Source of the DNA: Amyelois transitella
Lineage: Eukaryota; Arthropoda; Insecta; Lepidoptera; Pyralidae
Reading direction: 5' to 3'
NCBI RefSeq assembly: GCF_032362555.1
Contig: NC_083523.1
Location: forward strand, 595,501-659,500
DNA: 64,000 bases
Shown here: piece by piece, positions 23,771 through 36,900 of the stretch
Layout of the letters: each line of letters starts with the position of its first letter
Numbering within the stretch: position 1 is the stretch's first letter
Made by a program: the position numbers and the translations under genes
Notes under the pieces: generated by a model
Databases searched by the model: none
Seen by the model: the letters and a program-made list of their open reading frames with translations, nothing else
What the model was told of the DNA's origin: nothing

Positions 23771-26700
23771 TTACTTGACGGTAGCTCTGACTATTTGCTG
23801 TGGAGTCAAACGTCCTTTAGAAGCTTGTGTGGGTCTCATAAATCCTGATGTTCTGTTAGTAGTTTTCAAAGGAGGTCTAGTAGCTCCGACAGAGCTTCCT
23901 GAAGACGACGATCTGGAAGCGGGCATTCGGGATACTGGCTTTGAAACAGGCTTAGGTGTCGGTTTCACTGGAGCAGGAGCCCTTTTCACGGTCGCAACCG
24001 AAGCTGAACTGTTCAAAGAACTCCTTGAACTTCTCAATGACGCACGAGAAGTGGATCTCTCTACGCGTAACGAATTTGCTCTTTTTGGAGTCACTCTCTT
24101 AGGATCTATAGGCGTCCTTGGAGGAGTACGAGTCTCTTTGGTTGATATTCTCTTTGGGTCTGATGATTTAGTTATTTTTGGGGTCGGAGAGTCACATTCC
24201 ACGTTGCAACCTGATGACGCGCCCTGTGAAGCACTTTCCGAATTTAAGCTTTGAGTTTCCTCAAAACCTTCGTCGTTCAATTCATGTTCACTTTTGACTT
24301 TAGGAATTCGAGGTGATGTGGTCCTGTCTGGTGCTTTTTGGTCAACCTTAGCATTAATTGATTTTCTATATGCATTCCTCGACCACACTCCCGTAGGTGA
24401 TTCAGTTGGTGATTTCAGTTCTCTAATAGCTTTCTGAACATCTTCTTGGTTTATGGAAGTCTGCCTTCTCATTCTTGAATAAGGCGCTTTTGTCTCTTTG
24501 GTTGGTGTAGTTTGGCTTTGGTTTTTGAGTCTATCCTGCCATTTTCTCAGTCTATTCTCTTTTTCATCTTTTACCACTACCTCGATTGGTTTCGCTACTT
24601 CTTGTGGTGCATCTACCGGATATGAGGCTTGGATTTCTAATTTCGAAGGTCTTATGACTTGAGTTTCAGCTACGACCTCCACAGGACTTTCAGGTTTCTT
24701 CTCGTCTTCTGGAGAACTGGAATCAGTATTTCTTTTATATCTCCTCGTTCTTCTTGCAGCAGAAAACCTGTCAAACTGCCCATCGCCCAATATTTCTTGA
24801 CACAGGTCCTTCATTTCGGCTTCTTTGGATTTATCGTTCAAATTGAATTTGGAAAGAGATGGTTGGAATTTCCTGCAAGGTTCTCTTTCTGGTGGTGGGT
24901 TAAACTGTTTCCTCTGAGCTGGTGGAGTTTCGATATTATCTGCATCGATTTCTCTGTCAGTTCGTTCAACTCTAGTGGCGCTCTCCTTATCGCTAGTGAC
25001 TCTTATGTCTGGTAGTTTCCTTCTATCTTCTTCTGTGATGGAGACAAGTGGTTGCGTGACTTCGAGCTGTTGTCGTGATCTCTGTCGCCTGAGGCGCCTC
25101 ATTTCTTCATTTTCTTCAGTCTTCCTCCTCGGTACTCTGTCTTTCTTTGGCGGTTGAACATCTGGAAATAAATGTATTTGACGATTAGTATGATGTTTAT
25201 CTAAATTTTTACAGAAAGACTTGTAGCTTGCACCCACGTCATGTAACTACTCTATTAATTGTTATTCAATTCTTCATCTGACCGTTATCAGACGGTGGAT
25301 TGAAACAAGTATCCCTGTGGTCGTTCCCTCATGTCTGAGGATTGTGGTCAGCATCAGGATTGCATCATGGAACAGATGATCTAGGCGATGGGCTAGCAAC
25401 CTGTCACTCTTTGAATCTCAATTCTATCATCGAGCCAAAAAGCTGAACGTGGCCTGTCAGTCTTTTCAGGACTGTTGGCTCTGTCTAGCCCGCAAGGGAT
25501 ATAGACGTGACTATGTGTATGTATGTAACAGATGATCTGCTTCCAGCGGCCACTGTCCAGCGCGTCTCTTGCAACCGTGTAAAATTTTGAGGACAACTTC
25601 TTCACTTCATTAGACTTCGTTAGAGAACAACCGCGATATCTCTTACCTTCAGTGTTCCCAACCACAAACACTTTTTCAAGATTCTCATCACCGGTGCGCT
25701 CTTGAACCTGGTAATGTTCTATATTCGTGATTGAACCTGACACCTTAACCAACGTACCTTCAACCGCCTCAATGGCCCTGACGACGTCGCTGTCTGGCAG
25801 CACGGCGGGGCGCCAGTCGCGGGCGTCGCGGCACTCCGAACCTTCCGGCAGAGGGTCCAGGGTCGTGCTTCGTTCGCTCTCTGTTATCATTAAGAGTTTT
25901 CCGGTATAGTACTAAAAAGAGAACCTTAAAAGCATCAGGATTTACAGCATTATGGTTCCCAAGACCAAGTAGAGAATTTTAAAAAGTCTCCAATACATTA
26001 TCGACACGTGCTGTTCAGAACAAACCTTAAATTTGGAGAGGTAACAGTTAATATGCGCCACAGTTAAGAATGTATTTATTATATGACTAGCGACCCGCCC
26101 CGGCTTCGCACGGGTGCAAAATTATAAATGTTATTATACATAAAAACCTTCCTCTTGAATCACTTTACCTGTTCCAAAAAACCGCATCGAAATCCGTTGC
26201 GTAATTTTAAAGATTTAAGCATACAGACAAACAGACTAAAATAGCGACTTTGTTTTATACTATGTAGTGATGAGAGAGATGTATGTTGTCAAGTCATGAA
26301 AATTCTTGAATATTCATACACCCATCAGACAATGAAACTGTTTTTTGCGACATCACAAACGTCATGCACCATATCAGCCAATCACAGTGAGGATAGCAAC
26401 GATGAGTCTATGGCGTTATCATAAATGTCACACGTCACCTATCACAGCGCGTATGCTAAATCGCGCAAGCTAAGATTTCACGGATTGGAGCATACATATA
26501 ACCTTTGACACAACATCGTCGGAGCCGCGGTTTCCCAGGCATCACACCTACCTGGCGGAATATCTTCTTTTGATGGTGATCGCTCTCGACTGTGCTACAA
26601 TTTAAGGAAATCCGCTTTGTCCCCGCATAATATATCTTGCCATTATTGTGGTCATCGGAAACTAACTCTATTACGCATCAGGAAAGAGATGGAGTGGTGC

Positions 26701-27990
26701 TATTTAAATTGCCGGAAACCACAAGGCACTTTTCATGGCAGTGTGATCCTGGACATATTTTTTTATATCTTACCGGAGTCGTTTTCCAAGGATCGCCTGT
26801 TAGCTTGCAGCCGTCTCGCTCTCTCCCTTAACTCTGCATCTCTCTTCTCTTCTACGCTGTTCGCGCGGAGCCAGGATTCTATCTTCTGGCGCCATTCTCT
26901 GTGAAAGAAGAATTGTTTGAAATAGTATTTCGTAAAGTCATCATGCGTTCTTAACGCCAAAAGGCATCATCTGTACATATTGGGGCGTACGTTGTTCAAC
27001 TAGAATCCAAACTGGGATTGTTATCTCCATTAAAGAGTTAAGGCAGAGTCGCTTTATGATATTTCCCGACTTATACATCTTTTCTAAACAGGGACGAACG
27101 CTAGAAGGACAAAGACATTATATACACGCTACGCTATCAACCAATAACAGACAGTTTGCTAAATCGCGATATCAAAGTTTAAACGGAGCATAAATACAAC
27201 TCCCAAATTAACATTGTCTCTGACATCGGAGGAAGATCTTTATTTTGGTAGTGGTTGAGTAAGAAATATGGCTCCCGCTACAATTTTATTCTTATAATTA
27301 CTTACTTGGGTTTCGGTGGCTCAGGCTGCGCGGCCGCAGACACCGGCGCTCGCGGCGAGGCCGCCCTCTCTCTTTCTCTTTCTGCCTCGCGTTCCCTCTC
27401 CCTCTCCCGCTCGGGTATTTCTAGGCGGGCGCGGATTGGTGCTCGACGGGACCAGGAACGGTCTGTGAAATATCATTTTGTTTTGATTTAACGCCATCTA
27501 GTGGTATACTAGTAAAATTTTAATAATTTTATAATTATAATTTTGTTGGCTCTGTCTACCCCGCAAGGGATATAGACCTGATTATATGTATGTATGTACT
27601 TCTAATTTTATAACTATGCTCAAAGGTTTTCATGACAAAATGGATAGAAGTCTCTCTTTAGCTTCTAGAAGCTAGCCAACAGTCCAAAACAGATTGAAAG
27701 GTTAGCCTCTGGGTTGCCTTTCAGTAGTTCTGGGTAGGCTCTGTCTACCCCTTAAGGAAGGAAGATGTGATTATAAGAACGTGTGTATACACCCCTACTA
27801 TCTTTGTCACGTTTTGATAACAAAGCCATTTTGAAAAGAAAATCGTTACCGAGACTGCCCCAAGCACTCCTCTCTCGTAATTCCGGTGCGGCCGGCGAGG
27901 TGTGCCTGAGGAACTCCAGCAGGGTCTCTTCGTCTTCACCACCATTGCTGTTCCTGGACCGGCGGCGAAGACTGCCCGTTGGAGTCACAT
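23771..27990 (-). CDS. form3: form3: charged, disordered C-terminal tail (5 exons)
   Basis: After the DAD-like motif come about 680 low-complexity residues: an Arg/Glu-rich stretch ([19 protein letters not shown]), a [15 protein letters not shown] helix, then in the last 1.39-kb exon repeated Lys/Arg/Ser/Pro-rich sequence ending [12 protein letters not shown]. Basic Ser/Pro-rich tails of this type in formins can bind microtubules or be phosphorylated; I infer only the disorder. The acceptor chosen at 25880 (AACAG) keeps frame from the preceding exon; another AG about 30 bp upstream would break it. Confidence 0.85.
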
Positions 27991-30900
27991 CTGGAAGGAT
28001 TTCTTCATGATCAGCAAAAAAATTTTGATAATAAAATTTGGTTAGACCAGGATACTGTACGGGCGACAATTTTTATTTATTTATTTATTTAAACTTCATG
28101 CACGTAAAATGTACAACAGGTGGACTTAATGCCACAAGGCATTCTCTGCCAGTGGAACCTTTGGACCAAACTGAACCTTTGGACAAAACCAATTTTGCGA
28201 TGACATTTCGACGTGAGGCGCAAAGAGAGAAAGTAATTTCGTTTATTTGTAATTTTTTTTTACATACATACATAAAATCACGTCTATAGGCTATTGGCTC
28301 TATCTGTATCTTGCGGGATAGACAGAGCCAACACTCTAGAAGAGACTGATGGGCCACATTCAGCTGTTTGACATAATGATAGAATTGAGATTCAAATAGC
28401 GACAGGTTGCTAGCCCATCGCCTTAAAAAAAGAACGCCAAGTTTATAAGGGATAGCCCTTAATCGCCTTTTACGGCATCCATGGGAAAGAAATGGAGTAG
28501 TCCTATTCTTTTTTGTACTGGTGCCGGGAACCACACGGCAAGTAGGTTTTATAATTTCTTCTTTTTTTTTAAATTATAAAACCAATCTTAACCAATTCTC
28601 ATAAAACTACCAAGTATAACGGTCAATGGTCCATACCGTGGTCATCTCTAGATAGGTGAGGATGTTACCCGGACCAAGATCAGGAGGAGATGATGTATTA
28701 CCTGGCGAAGGTGAAGGGTCATGAGGTCGCGACCGCAATGACCTCCGCCCGAGTCCATTGCGGATGTCTAGCAGTAGAGACTCCATCAGTGACTCGCATT
28801 CTGACACTGGAGTGCTGCATACACTTCCACCTGTGAACAATTATACTTTTGCAGAGGTTCGTTCGGTAGGAAGCTGCATAAATAGATAGATAGACTCTAT
28901 TTGACGTCAACCAATGTTGTGAAACAATTCTCTCGTCCACATTCTATTCTAAGTTTGGATAATTGTGAAGTTGACGTTGTTGAAGAAAATGCTGCAGTGC
29001 AGTTTGTTACCGCTTCTTCTGCACTGACGCCTTGGAAGCGGCAGTAAACTCAGTTTTAAGTAGTTTATTTGACGTCAAACCAATGTTGTGAAACCAAACA
29101 TTTTGACAATTACTAAGAGATATGAAGTATCCTATAATAAAGAATAAAAATGTTGAATTTTGAATTTGAATTTAAATTGCATCATAAGAAAAAGAAGAGT
29201 GTTATAAAAATTCAAATCAAATCAAATATTTTATTTTCTCTCAAATCTTAAGCAGTAAGTACATTATATGGTTAAGATTAAAAAACAGGTGTCAGAACTA
29301 AGTAGAAGCTTGTATCTCAGAAAACCAGCCTCTCAGAAAGCAAGACATTTGTAGTTAACATAACTCATGTAATATTAATGTACAATTAAAAAAACTTTTT
29401 GTATATATTATACATTATAGTCTGCTTGACGAGCTGGCCACAATTAGAAGAACTTCAAAAATCAGAAATAGCCTTATCGCAAAAGTCATCTCTTCATCAA
29501 GTCATTTGGCACTCTTGAATTTCCCACTAACGCCACGTTGGGGCGAAATCGGGCGGATATTGAGTGAACTAATTAGAATAGAATAGAATAGATTAATTTC
29601 AAAATTGGATACAAGGTATCACTTACTTATTGATGTCACATCACTTAAATCTAATTATAACTACTACCGCTTCAAAGCGCATGTGTAGAAGAAGCGACGG
29701 AACAAACTAATTAATATTGAGATTGTGTTCACCTTTGAATCTAGCTGCAGCAGCGTCCCTGGCTCGTCTCCTGGCTGCAGCCTGCTCCTCATTGGCTCGA
29801 CGACGCTCGTTGTCGATAACAGCTGATCGGAACTTGAGGCAGAATGATACGAAGATCTGAAAGCAATTGTCAATGTTATTACTATATATGTTTAATCTAT
29901 ACTAATATTATAAAGCTTAAGAGTTTGTTTGTTTGTACGCGCTAATCTCAGGAACTACTGGTTCAAATTGAAAAAATATGTGTTGAATAGACAATTTATC
30001 GAGGAAGGCTTTCGGCTATATCACATCACGCTTCAACTATTAAGAGCGAAGAAATAATGGAAATTGTGAAAAAAAAACGAGGAAAATTATGTACCCTTGA
30101 AGGCTTCAATGATGCCCAAAATAAATATTCCACGCGGACGGGTTCGCGGGCACAGCTAGTATTATTATAAAAGAAGGGTTGTAATTTAACAAGCACATAA
30201 GAAAAGTAACAATAGAGTTAACATATAAATATCTTCATCACAGGGTTTATAATAAAAATATAATGGAACAGCTAGCTAGGATGTTAGGAATAATATTTTT
30301 GTCTCTGGAAGTTTCCACAAGAGGGCAATACCAAATGTTCTAGGTTAAAAAAAAATCACACTAGCATATTAGTCATAATGCCGTGTGGTTCCGGCACCAA
30401 CCACCGGACCACTCCGTTTCGTTCCCATGGATGTCGTTAAAGGCGACTAATAGGCGAAGGGGTAGGCTTATAAACTTGAGGTTCTTCTTTTGGGCGATGG
30501 GCTAGCAACCTGTCACTATTTGAATCTCAATTCTATCATTAAGCCAAATAGCTGAACGTGACCATTCAGTCTTTTCAAGACTGTTGGCTCTGCCTACCCC
30601 GCAAAGGATATAGACGTGACCATATGTATGTATGTGGAACCAAAAAGGAACTTACTTTGAAACACTCTTCCAATTTGAACGACACAGGATCCTCGCAGAA
30701 GAACTCGGCGAGCTGCTTCCTCATGCTTTCCACTTCTTCCATATCTTTGTTCAGCGCTGACACTTCTTGTTCTGCGACCTGAACAGGATGCATTATAATA
30801 TTTTAGGTCTCACATTTATTAGATTTATCTTCTTTTGGTGTTTGTTCCAATTGCGTCACCTTGAGGAAGATCTCATGGATTATGTGATGTGGATATTACT

Positions 30901-33900
30901 AAAAACTTCTTATTGCTGATATAAATATCTTGAGGATAGTTATATCATTGGCGTCTCATATTTATTGTACTTATACGAGTATTTGAAGGGATAGGCTTAC
31001 AAACTTGGGATTCTTTTTTAGGCGATGGGTTAGCAACCTGTCACTATTTGAATCTCAATTTTATCCATTGTAGCCATTCAGTCTTTTCAAGACTGTTGGC
31101 TCTGGCTACCCCGCAAGGGATATAGACGTGACCATATGTATGTATGCAGGTTTAACCGCCACAGTTTGTTGAAATATATTTTTCGTGACTTCGATATTAG
31201 GTACTAGCTCTAGTTATTTAATTCTACTTCTTTCTTTTATCATAATGTGTTTTATACCCTCTGCTCGACAGTTTCTGCTGGACTTTTGTAATGTAATAAA
31301 CTTGCTTGCAAACTTGGGATTCTTTTTTAGGCGATGTGCTAGCAACCTGTCACTATTTGAATCTCAATTCTATCATTAAGCTAAATAGCTGAACGTGGCC
31401 ATTAAAGGTAAGGCGGCAAGGGATATAGACGTGACCATATGTATGTATGTATGTATGTACATATATTGCTTACGATCCTAAATCAGAAACTTTATATATA
31501 TATATATATATTATTATTTAATAATTTGAATGCGTTTGATCATAATCAGCCTCGTGGTAAGCAAAATGAAGTCTAAGATGGTACGCGCAATCTCAAATAG
31601 TTATATGTATCGGGGGGAAGAGAGACGCGGGAATTCCAAATCACAGCGGTTCGCATGATGAAAGATTTGACGAATCACAAGGTACGAAGGGTGTGGATAT
31701 AGACCATGCACAGGTGAAATCCCTGCCCACGCCGCGTTATCCGCAATTTGGAATGGTACATGAGGAATTGAATTATGCAATGTCAGTGAACTCTCTCCGA
31801 AGTGATGCCTGAAGAAGATACATAGAATCTTCTAAAACGTCTCTCAATAGCATCTTACTTCTTCAAGCTGATACCAGGCAGTACCATCACACAAATTCGC
31901 ACAGTACATGATGCCTCTAGATTCTAGACTAGATTCTAGACAGACGTGCCAGAAGAGTCTTTGTCTTCTAGAGTCTAGAATCTAGAGGCATCATGTCTTT
32001 GTCTTCTAGACTCTAGAAGACAAAGACTCTTCTGGCACGTTTTTCGATAGCACCCAGGTCTTCAAGCTGATACCAGGCAGTACCATCACACAAATGCGAA
32101 CAGTACTCCTTAAACGAACGGTCCTAAGCTATGTATTTACCTGCAAGAAATCACCCATCTGTTCCTTAATATCCTGCTGCGTATTAGGTTGCTGGATCTC
32201 CTTCTTCAGCAGCCCGATCCTGTTAGAAAGAGTCTTGATTTCGTTGTAAATCTGTTCCACGCTCGCTTTGGCTGCCTCTTCTAGGACTCTTGTATCATCA
32301 GCGAAGTGGATCAGCTCTTTGTTCTTGCGCTCAGCTTGCTAGAAAGAAAATATAAGAGTTAGGATTTATGATAAATATATTCTGTGGCGTGTCAGTATAT
32401 TTAAGAGGAATTCATTTTTTTAATTGGGAACAACTTCACTTTTGTTTCTAAATGGGTTAATCCTTTTTGTTTCATTATTTTCGACATTATTATTAAATTA
32501 ATTCAAAATTCTATCTTTTATTATCTATCTACATACATACATACTTATGGTCACGTCTATATCCCTTGCGGGGTAGACAGAGCCAACAGTCTTGAAAAGA
32601 CTGACTGGCCACGTTCAGCTATTTGGCTTAATGATAGAATTGAGATTCAAATAGTGACAGGTTGCTAGCCCATCGCCTAAAAAAGAATCCCAAGTTTGTA
32701 AGCCTATCCCTTAGTCGCCTTTTATGACATCCATGGGAAAGAGATGGAGTGTTACTATTCTTTTTTGTATCCTCCGGGAACCACACGGTTCCCGGAGAGT
32801 CCCCGTGAGTGGCACAAGAGGAGTTCATTTTGTTAAATTGGAACAACTTCACTTTTTTTGTAAAATCTTTGTTTCATTATTAATTTCGACATTTTTATTA
32901 ATTCAAAATTCTATCTTTTATTATCTATCTACTTAAACAAATTCACAAAACTCGATCCTCACGTAAGTACGATCAAAATTGTCTAGTTTCCAGAGCCACA
33001 TTTATTTACAACTAGATGCGCTCGCGACTTCGTCCGCGTGGAATAGTTATTTTGGGCATCATTGAAGCCCTCAAGGATGATTAATTTTCCCCCTTTTTTC
33101 ACATTTTCCATTATTTCTATGTTCCTAAAAGTTGCAGCGTGATGTAATATAGCTTAAGCCTTCCTCGATAAATGGTCTATTCAACACAAAAAGAATTTTC
33201 AATTCGAACCAGTAGTTCCTGAGATAAGCGCGTTCAAGCAAATAAACAAACTCTTCAGCTTAATAATATAGATTATCATACTTTACTTACTAAGCCTATT
33301 AGTTGTTATTGGAACAGTAATTTAAAAAAAAATAAAAAATCAACGAAACATCTTACCATGGCAACGTAGTGCATAAGAGTGACTCCCGGCTTATTGGCTC
33401 TGATGTCGGGCAGTTTATGCAGGGACGCCAGTTTGACTCCCGCGGCGCCACCTGCGTACCCGCCCGCGTTCAAGAAGTTCCCAGATATCAGCACAATGTA
33501 GAGGATCTCCTGTAAACGGTCAATCCGAACCCGTTTAAAAACAAGGATAATGTGTCTTATCATGCATGATTGTCTTAAAAAAATTTGCAACCTTTTCATA
33601 TTTGTAAATGGCCACAAATAAAAAATAAATAAATTATCGAATAACACGAAAATAAAAAAGTGATAATCGTCAGACGATATATAAATTTAATTGATTTGAA
33701 AATTTATTTTTTAGATGTTCATTCATATAATCAAGTCTATATACCTTGCAGGGAAGACAGAGTCAGCTGTCTTGAAAGACTGACAGGCCACGTTCAGCTG
33801 TTAGACTCGATGATAGAATACATACATACATATAATCACGTCTATATCCCATGCGGGGTAGACAGAGCTAAAAGTCAGACCGATAGGCCATGATCAGCTA

Positions 33901-36900
33901 TTTGGCTTTAAGATAGAATTGACATTCAAATAGTGACTGGATGCTAGCCAATCGCCTAAAAGAAGATTCCCAAGTTTATAAGCCTATCCCTCAGTCGCCT
34001 TTTACGACATCCAAAGATATGGAAACGAATATAGGGCAAACAGATAGAGTGGTCCCATTCTATTTAGATGTAATCGAAATTTTACCTGTATAGCTCTAGA
34101 GGACATCAGATCATCTCCAGCCACCAGGATAGCGTTGATGGCACTCTCCAAGTAGCCTGCAGTCGATGCCCATTCCTCCTTCAGCAACATGCACTCTATT
34201 CTGAGTTTGTAGCTGCAAAAATACCAATTATAAACAGTTATTCCTTGAATATGGTTAGTATATGTCTTACTCGTAATTTAAGTGTCTGGAATCACACGGC
34301 ACATTCAACTGAAACATTTTTTATATGATTGCTAAAACATTTTCTTCATTTACAATTGAGAAGAGAAGGTTACTCACTTCGGAAGCTGTATCAGCTGCAA
34401 CAAAAACTTCTCAGCGTTCCCCAGCTTCGTCACATCCCCGGTGAAAGCTTTGAGCATCTCGCATTCATCTATTTCTGGTAAGATCTTGAGGAGACCTCGT
34501 AGCTTCTCCGTGCCGATATCGTCGTGAGAACCTTCCCGGATCAGTTGGATAATGTCTTCGTTGGAACTGTAAAAAAATGAGGAATCATTAAAACACATTC
34601 TAAAGTCTAGGCTCCGTAAATCTGACTAATTCACGACTGATTTGTTATTTGACGGCCTCTGTGGCGCAGCGGTAGTGCGCTTGTCTGTGACACTGTGACC
34701 CGGGTTCGAATCCCGGCCAGGGCATGATGAGAAAAGAACTTTTTCTGATTGGCCTGGATCTTGGATGTTTATGTATATAAGTATTTATTATAAAATATAG
34801 TATCGTTGAGTTAGTATCTAGTAACACAAGTCTCGAACTTACTTCGAGGCTAACTCAATCTGTGTGATTTGTCCCGTATATATACATTCGTAAAAGTGGC
34901 TTCTTTAACATTTTTTAAACTTCTTTCGTCGAGATTCCTGATATCGATAACCCTTGTAGCGGGAGCGATGATTCGGGCTCGACTGCCACAAAGGGAAGAT
35001 CTTCCGCCAGGCCAGGTGATGCCTGGGGAACCGCGCGACAGGCGATGTTGAGTCGGAGGTTGTATTAATGCTCCAATCCGTGTAATCTTTGTTTGCGCGA
35101 TTTAGACTCTTCGCTGTTATTGGCTATAAACGTCACGTGACTTTCTCCAGAAAAGGAAATAGGTTCATAGCTAATACGCTTCAAATTCAGTTGTGGTGTT
35201 ATACTTAAACAGATAATAAGCAGGTAGAACATACATACATACATATAATCACGTCTATATCCCTTGCGGAGTAGACAGAGCCAACAGCCTTGAAAAGAAA
35301 GATAGGCCAATTCAGCTGTTTGGTTTAATGATAGTTTTGAGATTCACAAAAATTAACACTATTGTGAGACTTAAACTAAAAGTAAGTAGCTGAAATACCT
35401 TCGGAACTGCTTCAAGAATATATTGACATTCAGACTCCTCTTTCCATCCAGGAGTGTGATCTCCGAAGACTCTTTCCTCGGCTTTCTCTCTCCTGAACTG
35501 TCGCAAATAGGGCTTCGACCCAGACGAGGAGACGAGCCAGCAGACCCAGTTGGTTGGACCTGATGGAAGAAATAAATAAAATGGTCATCATTCGATTGTC
35601 CTAACATTACGTTATCCTGATTGAAGGTTAAATTTATATGAGGTACCTTCCTGTTTAATAAGAACTTATTTCGTGCTGAGAAATTAGCTTATTGGTGCCG
35701 TGTGGTTCCCGGCACCAATAAAAAAAGAATAGGACCACTCCATCTCGTTCCCATGGATGTCGTAAAAGGCGACTAAGGGATAGGCTTATAAACTTGGGAT
35801 TCTTCTTTTAGGCGATGGGCTAGCAACCCGTCACTATTTGAATCTCAATTCTTTCATAAAGCCAAACAGCTGAACGTGGCCTATCAGTCTTTTCAAGACT
35901 GTTGGCTCTGTCTACCCCGTAAGGGATAAAGACGTGATCATATGTATGTATGTATGTAAATTAGCAAATAGCTCATAAAGCATAGTATAAGTATAATCAC
36001 GTTTATATCCCTTACATACTGATAGGCCACATTCAGGTGTTTGGCTTAATGATAAGAGTTGAGATATGTCATATAGCATTGAATACAAAAATACAACTAA
36101 ATCATATATCGAGTCATAAACTACGCTACCTATATTGGGAGAACGCCAAGACACTCAGTAAAAGTTTAAAATGCCTTTGGTATGATGGATATTACACAGT
36201 ACCTCTGACTCATGATCATAATATCATCATCATCACCTCAGCAGCAAAATGGCTACATCGGGATATGGGCATCTTTAAAGATTTCCACTTTGACCGGAGT
36301 AACAATGTTAACCCAGCGTCATCTTTAAATGTGATAAATTATTGTCCCAAATGTAAGAAAGAATTGTGCAATGATTTTACCTGTTGACAGAACAGCCCCT
36401 CCATTTCAGACCAGTCAAGTTCTGTTTTTGGCGAATGCTTGTGACTGGACGCCACTATAGACCAGATGTTGTTCTGTCCGATGACCTGGAAATATATCGT
36501 ACATTTATACATATCCCTTGCGGAATAGACAGAGTCAACAGTCTTGAAAAAGACTGAAAGACCACGTTGAGCTGTATGGCTTCATGATGGAATTGAGTTT
36601 CAATTTGTGACAGGTTGCTAGTCCACCGTCTACAAGAGGAATCCCTAGTCTATAAGTGTAACCCTTTGTCGCCTTCCACGACATCCATGGGATAAGGAGT
36701 GGTTATATTCTGAAATGCCGGAAACCCCACGGCATGGCAACATCTCAAATGTCACACGCCACCAAGCCTATCACAGCGTGTATGCTCCCAGCCAACACAG
36801 TATAGCTGTATAAATTTTGCGTAAAAGCAATATTTTAACTTTAAGCTGGATAAAGTATTTGTATAACTTCTGTGTAAGCGCTTATACAGGTGATATTCAA

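Noticed and set aside
23775-24254. 159-residue plus-strand ORF
   Set aside because: Shadow of the last form3 exon, whose minus-strand frame is far longer and joins upstream exons in phase.
25881-25911. Alternative upstream acceptor for the form3 exon ending at 25880
   Set aside because: Using the AG at about 25911 would enter in phase 0, while the preceding exon ends in phase 1. The AACAG acceptor at 25881-25882 keeps the frame.
28085-28534. 149-residue minus-strand ORF with GCRKRR and [15 protein letters not shown] wording
   Set aside because: The same peptide recurs wherever SINE-A is antisense to the reading. It is a translation of the repeat.
34651-34725. tRNA gene-like sequence with A and B boxes (also at 17559, 44038 and 50525)
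   Set aside because: Always followed by the same ~150-bp body and repeated many times, with unpaired acceptor ends. It is the head of SINE-B, not a tRNA gene.
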